Below, piece after piece: positions 5,172 through 7,510 of a stretch of DNA of 7,510 nt. The DNA is from Vicinamibacterales bacterium (lineage in GTDB: Bacteria; Acidobacteriota; Vicinamibacteria; Vicinamibacterales; UBA8438): assembly GCA_030745255.1 (NCBI GenBank), contig JASLOY010000167.1, positions 1 through 7,510 on the forward strand, read 5' to 3'. The translations under genes were made by a program, and so were the position numbers. Within the stretch, counting starts at the first letter, position 1, and each line of letters opens with the position of its first letter. Under the pieces are notes generated by a model. It did no database searches, was not told the origin of the DNA, and was given only the letters and a program-made list of their open reading frames with translations.

Positions 5172-7166
5172 ATGAGCACACCCGACAAGCCCGAGTCAGG
5201 ATTTACGCCGTTTGTGCCCGAGGTGACCGATCTGCCCGAGCTGTCGTTCCGGGCGGTGCTTCTCGGTGTTGTCATGGCGATCGTGCTGGGGGCCGCCAAC
5301 GCATATCTGGGGATGAAGGTTGGGTTGACCGTCGCCGCGACGTTCCCGGCGGCGGTCGTCGCGATGGCGGCACTGCGCTATTTCGGGGGGTCGGTGCTGG
5401 AAGAGAACATCTCCCGGACCACCGCTTCGGTCGGCGAGGCGCTGGTCGCCGGCGCGATCTTCACGATTCCGGCGTTCGTCATCAGCGGGGTGTGGGACGA
5501 GCTGCGCTACTGGGAGAGCACCGCGATCATGTTGACCGGCGGGCTGCTCGGGGTGCTGTTCATCATCGTGCTGCGTCGCACGATGGTCGTCGAGGCGGAC
5601 CTGCCGTTTCCCGAGAGCGTTGCCGCGGCCGAGCTGGTCAAGTCGGGGCAGGCGGGACAGACCGGTGCGAAGTATGTGTTCCTGGCGATGGGCTTCGCCG
5701 GGGCGTGGGAGCTGATCAAGAACTCGTACGGCATTCAGGTCGTGGAGAGCTCGAAAGAGTGGTTCGTCAGTCTGGGCCGGTCGACCATTGACATGATGGG
5801 CCAGCAGGTCAGTTATGTCGGCGGGTTCATCCTGCAGTCGCCGGCGGCGTCGCCGGCGCTGATCGGAGTTGGCTTCATCGTCGGCCCCTCAATCGCGTCG
5901 ACCCTGTTCGCCGGCGCCGTGATGGGGCATCTGCTGCTGGTTCCGCTGGGGCTGTTCCTGAACCCGGAAATGGCGGCCGGGGCGACCGACACTGCCGCGC
6001 TGATCACGCTCAGCGACGAGGTCTGGCAGAAGCAGGTGCGTCCGCTGGCGGTCGGCACGATGATCGTGGCCGCGTTCTACACGCTCTTCAAGCTGCGGAT
6101 GTCGCTCATCGAGGGGATCGGCCGCGCGTTCACCGACATCCAGAAGGCACAGCACGGGGCGGGCGATGTTGCCCGGTTGAACCTCGACCTCGACTTCACC
6201 AAGGTCGGCATCTCGATCGCGGCGCTCGCGGTGCCGCTGCTGGGGCTCTACTGGTTCTTCAGCCAGAGCCTGCCGGGCGCGATTGTCCTGACGGTCGTGA
6301 TGGTCATTCTCGGATTTCTCTTTGCCGCGGTGGCCGGGTATCTCGTGGGCCTGCTGGGTAGCTCGAACAACCCGATCAGTGGTCTGACGCTGAGCACGCT
6401 GCTGATCGCCGCCATTCTCATGGTCGGCATGGGCGTGACCGGTCCGGGGGGCATCCTGGGCGTGCTCGGTGTGGCCGGCGTGGTCTGCTGCGCCGCCGGG
6501 ATCGCCGGCGACATGCTGCAGGACCTGAAGGTGGGGCACATCCTCGGCGGGACCCCTTGGAAGATGGAGGTTGGCGAGATCATCGGGGTCATGGTGGCCG
6601 CTATGGTCCTGATCTGGCCGATGATCGCGATGGACCGGGTCTACGAGATCGGGAGCGCCGAGCTGCCGGCGCCGCAGGCGGGGCTGATGGCGTTGATGGC
6701 CGATGGCATCGTGGGGGGCGAGATGGCCTGGCCGCTGGTCATCACCGGGATGTTCCTGGCGCTCGGGCTCATCCTCATCAACTCGCCGTCGCCGATGCTG
6801 ATTGCGGTCGGCATGTATCTGCCGTTTTCGTCCACGTCGGCGATCTTCGTCGGCGGCCTGATCGCCTGGATGCTCTCGCGTTCGCTGACCGCCCGCGGCG
6901 CGAGCCGCGCGGCGGAGACGCGAGCGACCAACACCGGTGTGCTCCTGTCTTCTGGGTTCATCGCCGGCGAGGCGCTGATGGCGGTGGTGCTGGCGTTCCT
7001 GGTGCTTGGCGAGGATCTCTCGGGTGTGCCACATGTGCTGCCGGTGCTTCTCGAGAGCACGCTGTTGGGGGCGCTGGTGTTCCCCCTGCTCTACTACATG
7101 CTGGTGCATGTGCCGCTCAAGGCGAGCGAGGAGGACGGTTTGCCGGGCAGTCCGCCGGGCGGATGA
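5172..7166 (+). CDS. OPT-family oligopeptide transporter
   Basis: This inner-membrane transporter belongs to the oligopeptide transporter (OPT/YSL) family, which usually imports small peptides or metal-peptide chelates by proton coupling; the exact substrate cannot be read from sequence. The ATG at 5172 gives 664 aa, typical for the bacterial branch. After a short hydrophilic N-terminus comes the first membrane region with the family signature GAANAYLGMKVGLTVAATFPAAV (positions 40-62; key residues N43, Y45, G47, K49, G51). Many further hydrophobic segments follow, about 14-16 in all. Other conserved blocks are NNPISGLTLSTLL (399-411), AGIAGDMLQDLKVGHILGGTP (442-462), VGEIIGVM (467-474), GMYLPFSSTSAIFVGGLIAW (547-566) and SGFIAGEALM (594-603). 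A hydrophilic loop at about 305-343 and the C-terminal tail are probably cytoplasmic. Its stop overlaps the next gene's start by 4 bp (ATGA, 7163-7166), implying coupled translation with the PqqD-like gene. Confidence 0.95.
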   Translation: MSTPDKPESGFTPFVPEVTDLPELSFRAVLLGVVMAIVLGAANAYLGMKVGLTVAATFPAAVVAMAALRYFGGSVLEENISRTTASVGEALVAGAIFTIPAFVISGVWDELRYWESTAIMLTGGLLGVLFIIVLRRTMVVEADLPFPESVAAAELVKSGQAGQTGAKYVFLAMGFAGAWELIKNSYGIQVVESSKEWFVSLGRSTIDMMGQQVSYVGGFILQSPAASPALIGVGFIVGPSIASTLFAGAVMGHLLLVPLGLFLNPEMAAGATDTAALITLSDEVWQKQVRPLAVGTMIVAAFYTLFKLRMSLIEGIGRAFTDIQKAQHGAGDVARLNLDLDFTKVGISIAALAVPLLGLYWFFSQSLPGAIVLTVVMVILGFLFAAVAGYLVGLLGSSNNPISGLTLSTLLIAAILMVGMGVTGPGGILGVLGVAGVVCCAAGIAGDMLQDLKVGHILGGTPWKMEVGEIIGVMVAAMVLIWPMIAMDRVYEIGSAELPAPQAGLMALMADGIVGGEMAWPLVITGMFLALGLILINSPSPMLIAVGMYLPFSSTSAIFVGGLIAWMLSRSLTARGASRAAETRATNTGVLLSSGFIAGEALMAVVLAFLVLGEDLSGVPHVLPVLLESTLLGALVFPLLYYMLVHVPLKASEEDGLPGSPPGG

Positions 7167-7510
7167 TGTCGGAGCTCGATTTCGCGTCCGTCCAGCCGCG
7201 GCGGCTGCTCGAGTGGTGCGAGGAGGACGGCCGCTGTGTGTTGCTGCGGCCACGGCTCGGTTCCAGCCGGCTGGCGCGCTGGGTGGCTGGTCTCGGGGGT
7301 GATCCGCATTACCGGATCCGGCTGGACGAGGTGGGCACGCTGATCTGGAAGGCGTGTGACGGACAGACCGCGCTGGCCGACATTGTGGCGCTGATGCGGA
7401 AACGGTTTGGCGACCAGGTCGAGCCGGCCGATGAGCGGCTCGCCCGGTTCGTGCGCAAGATGGTGAAGGGGAGACTGATCACGCTCGAGCCGGCCGGGGT
7501 TCCGCCGGCT
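7163..7510 (+). CDS. PqqD-family peptide-binding protein, 5' part (runs off window)
   Basis: The ATG at 7163 (followed by a second ATG at 7166) overlaps the OPT stop. The frame stays open for 116 codons to the window edge; only the C-terminus is missing, and probably little of it. Residues about 23-108 fit the stand-alone PqqD-like family: a first strand CVLLRPRLG, LARWVAGLGGDPHYRIRLDEVGTLIW (39-62), CDGQTALADIVALMRKRFG (65-83), then a helix VEPADERLARFVRKMVKGRLITL. The core is LDxxGxxIWxxxDG, typical of PqqD (PF05402), the winged-helix RiPP recognition fold that holds precursor peptides for radical-SAM or other modifying enzymes. No signal peptide or membrane segment is seen, so it is cytoplasmic. 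Members next to transporters rather than radical-SAM genes have no proven role. It is not the pqqD of pyrroloquinoline-quinone synthesis as far as this window shows, so no symbol is given. Confidence 0.8.
   Translation, partial: MMSELDFASVQPRRLLEWCEEDGRCVLLRPRLGSSRLARWVAGLGGDPHYRIRLDEVGTLIWKACDGQTALADIVALMRKRFGDQVEPADERLARFVRKMVKGRLITLEPAGVPPA

Noticed and set aside
5889..7253. 454-codon open frame on the minus strand across the OPT gene
   Set aside because: It encodes a His/Arg/Gln-rich low-complexity product antisense to a clear transporter. Such frames arise from high GC third-position bias.

Overview
This is a GC-rich bacterial chromosomal segment with strong G/C preference at third codon positions. 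The gene set is a DUF3810-type metallopeptidase, a DUF5916/CBM9-like outer-membrane barrel, MetF, and an OPT transporter followed by a PqqD-like protein. It suggests a Gram-negative from Acidobacteriota (Vicinamibacteria-like) or possibly Gemmatimonadota. That placement is inference from protein style; there is no rRNA or other marker gene. No mobile element, CRISPR array, tRNA or rRNA was found.

Left part, plus strand (1-3867): the 3' part of a DUF3810-type zinc metallopeptidase gene enters from the left edge. A 63-aa conserved-looking small protein follows, and 14 bp after it a 976-aa secreted protein. That protein joins a TolB/FlgO-like N-terminal domain to a CBM9-like domain and a DUF5916 outer-membrane beta-barrel ending in an aromatic residue.

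Middle (3868-5171): the barrel gene converges on metF (minus strand) across a 58-bp gap that holds a degenerate 7-bp tandem repeat. metF encodes methylenetetrahydrofolate reductase of one-carbon/methionine metabolism. It is divergent from the OPT gene. The 289-bp space between them carries back-to-back candidate promoters, two inverted repeats and a long, structured leader in front of the OPT gene. The leader contains a strong Shine-Dalgarno sequence that belongs to no obvious gene, mutually exclusive pairings, and tiny ORFs, the last of which overlaps the OPT start codon.

Right part, plus strand (5172-7510): a 664-aa OPT-family oligopeptide transporter overlaps by 4 bp (ATGA) a PqqD-like gene that runs off the right edge. 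The coupling suggests a peptide-handling unit (transport plus a peptide-binding winged-helix protein), with any modifying enzyme or precursor lying beyond the window. The most interesting signals are this OPT-PqqD coupling, the OPT leader, and the TolB-like/DUF5916 fusion. None of them proves a new system.
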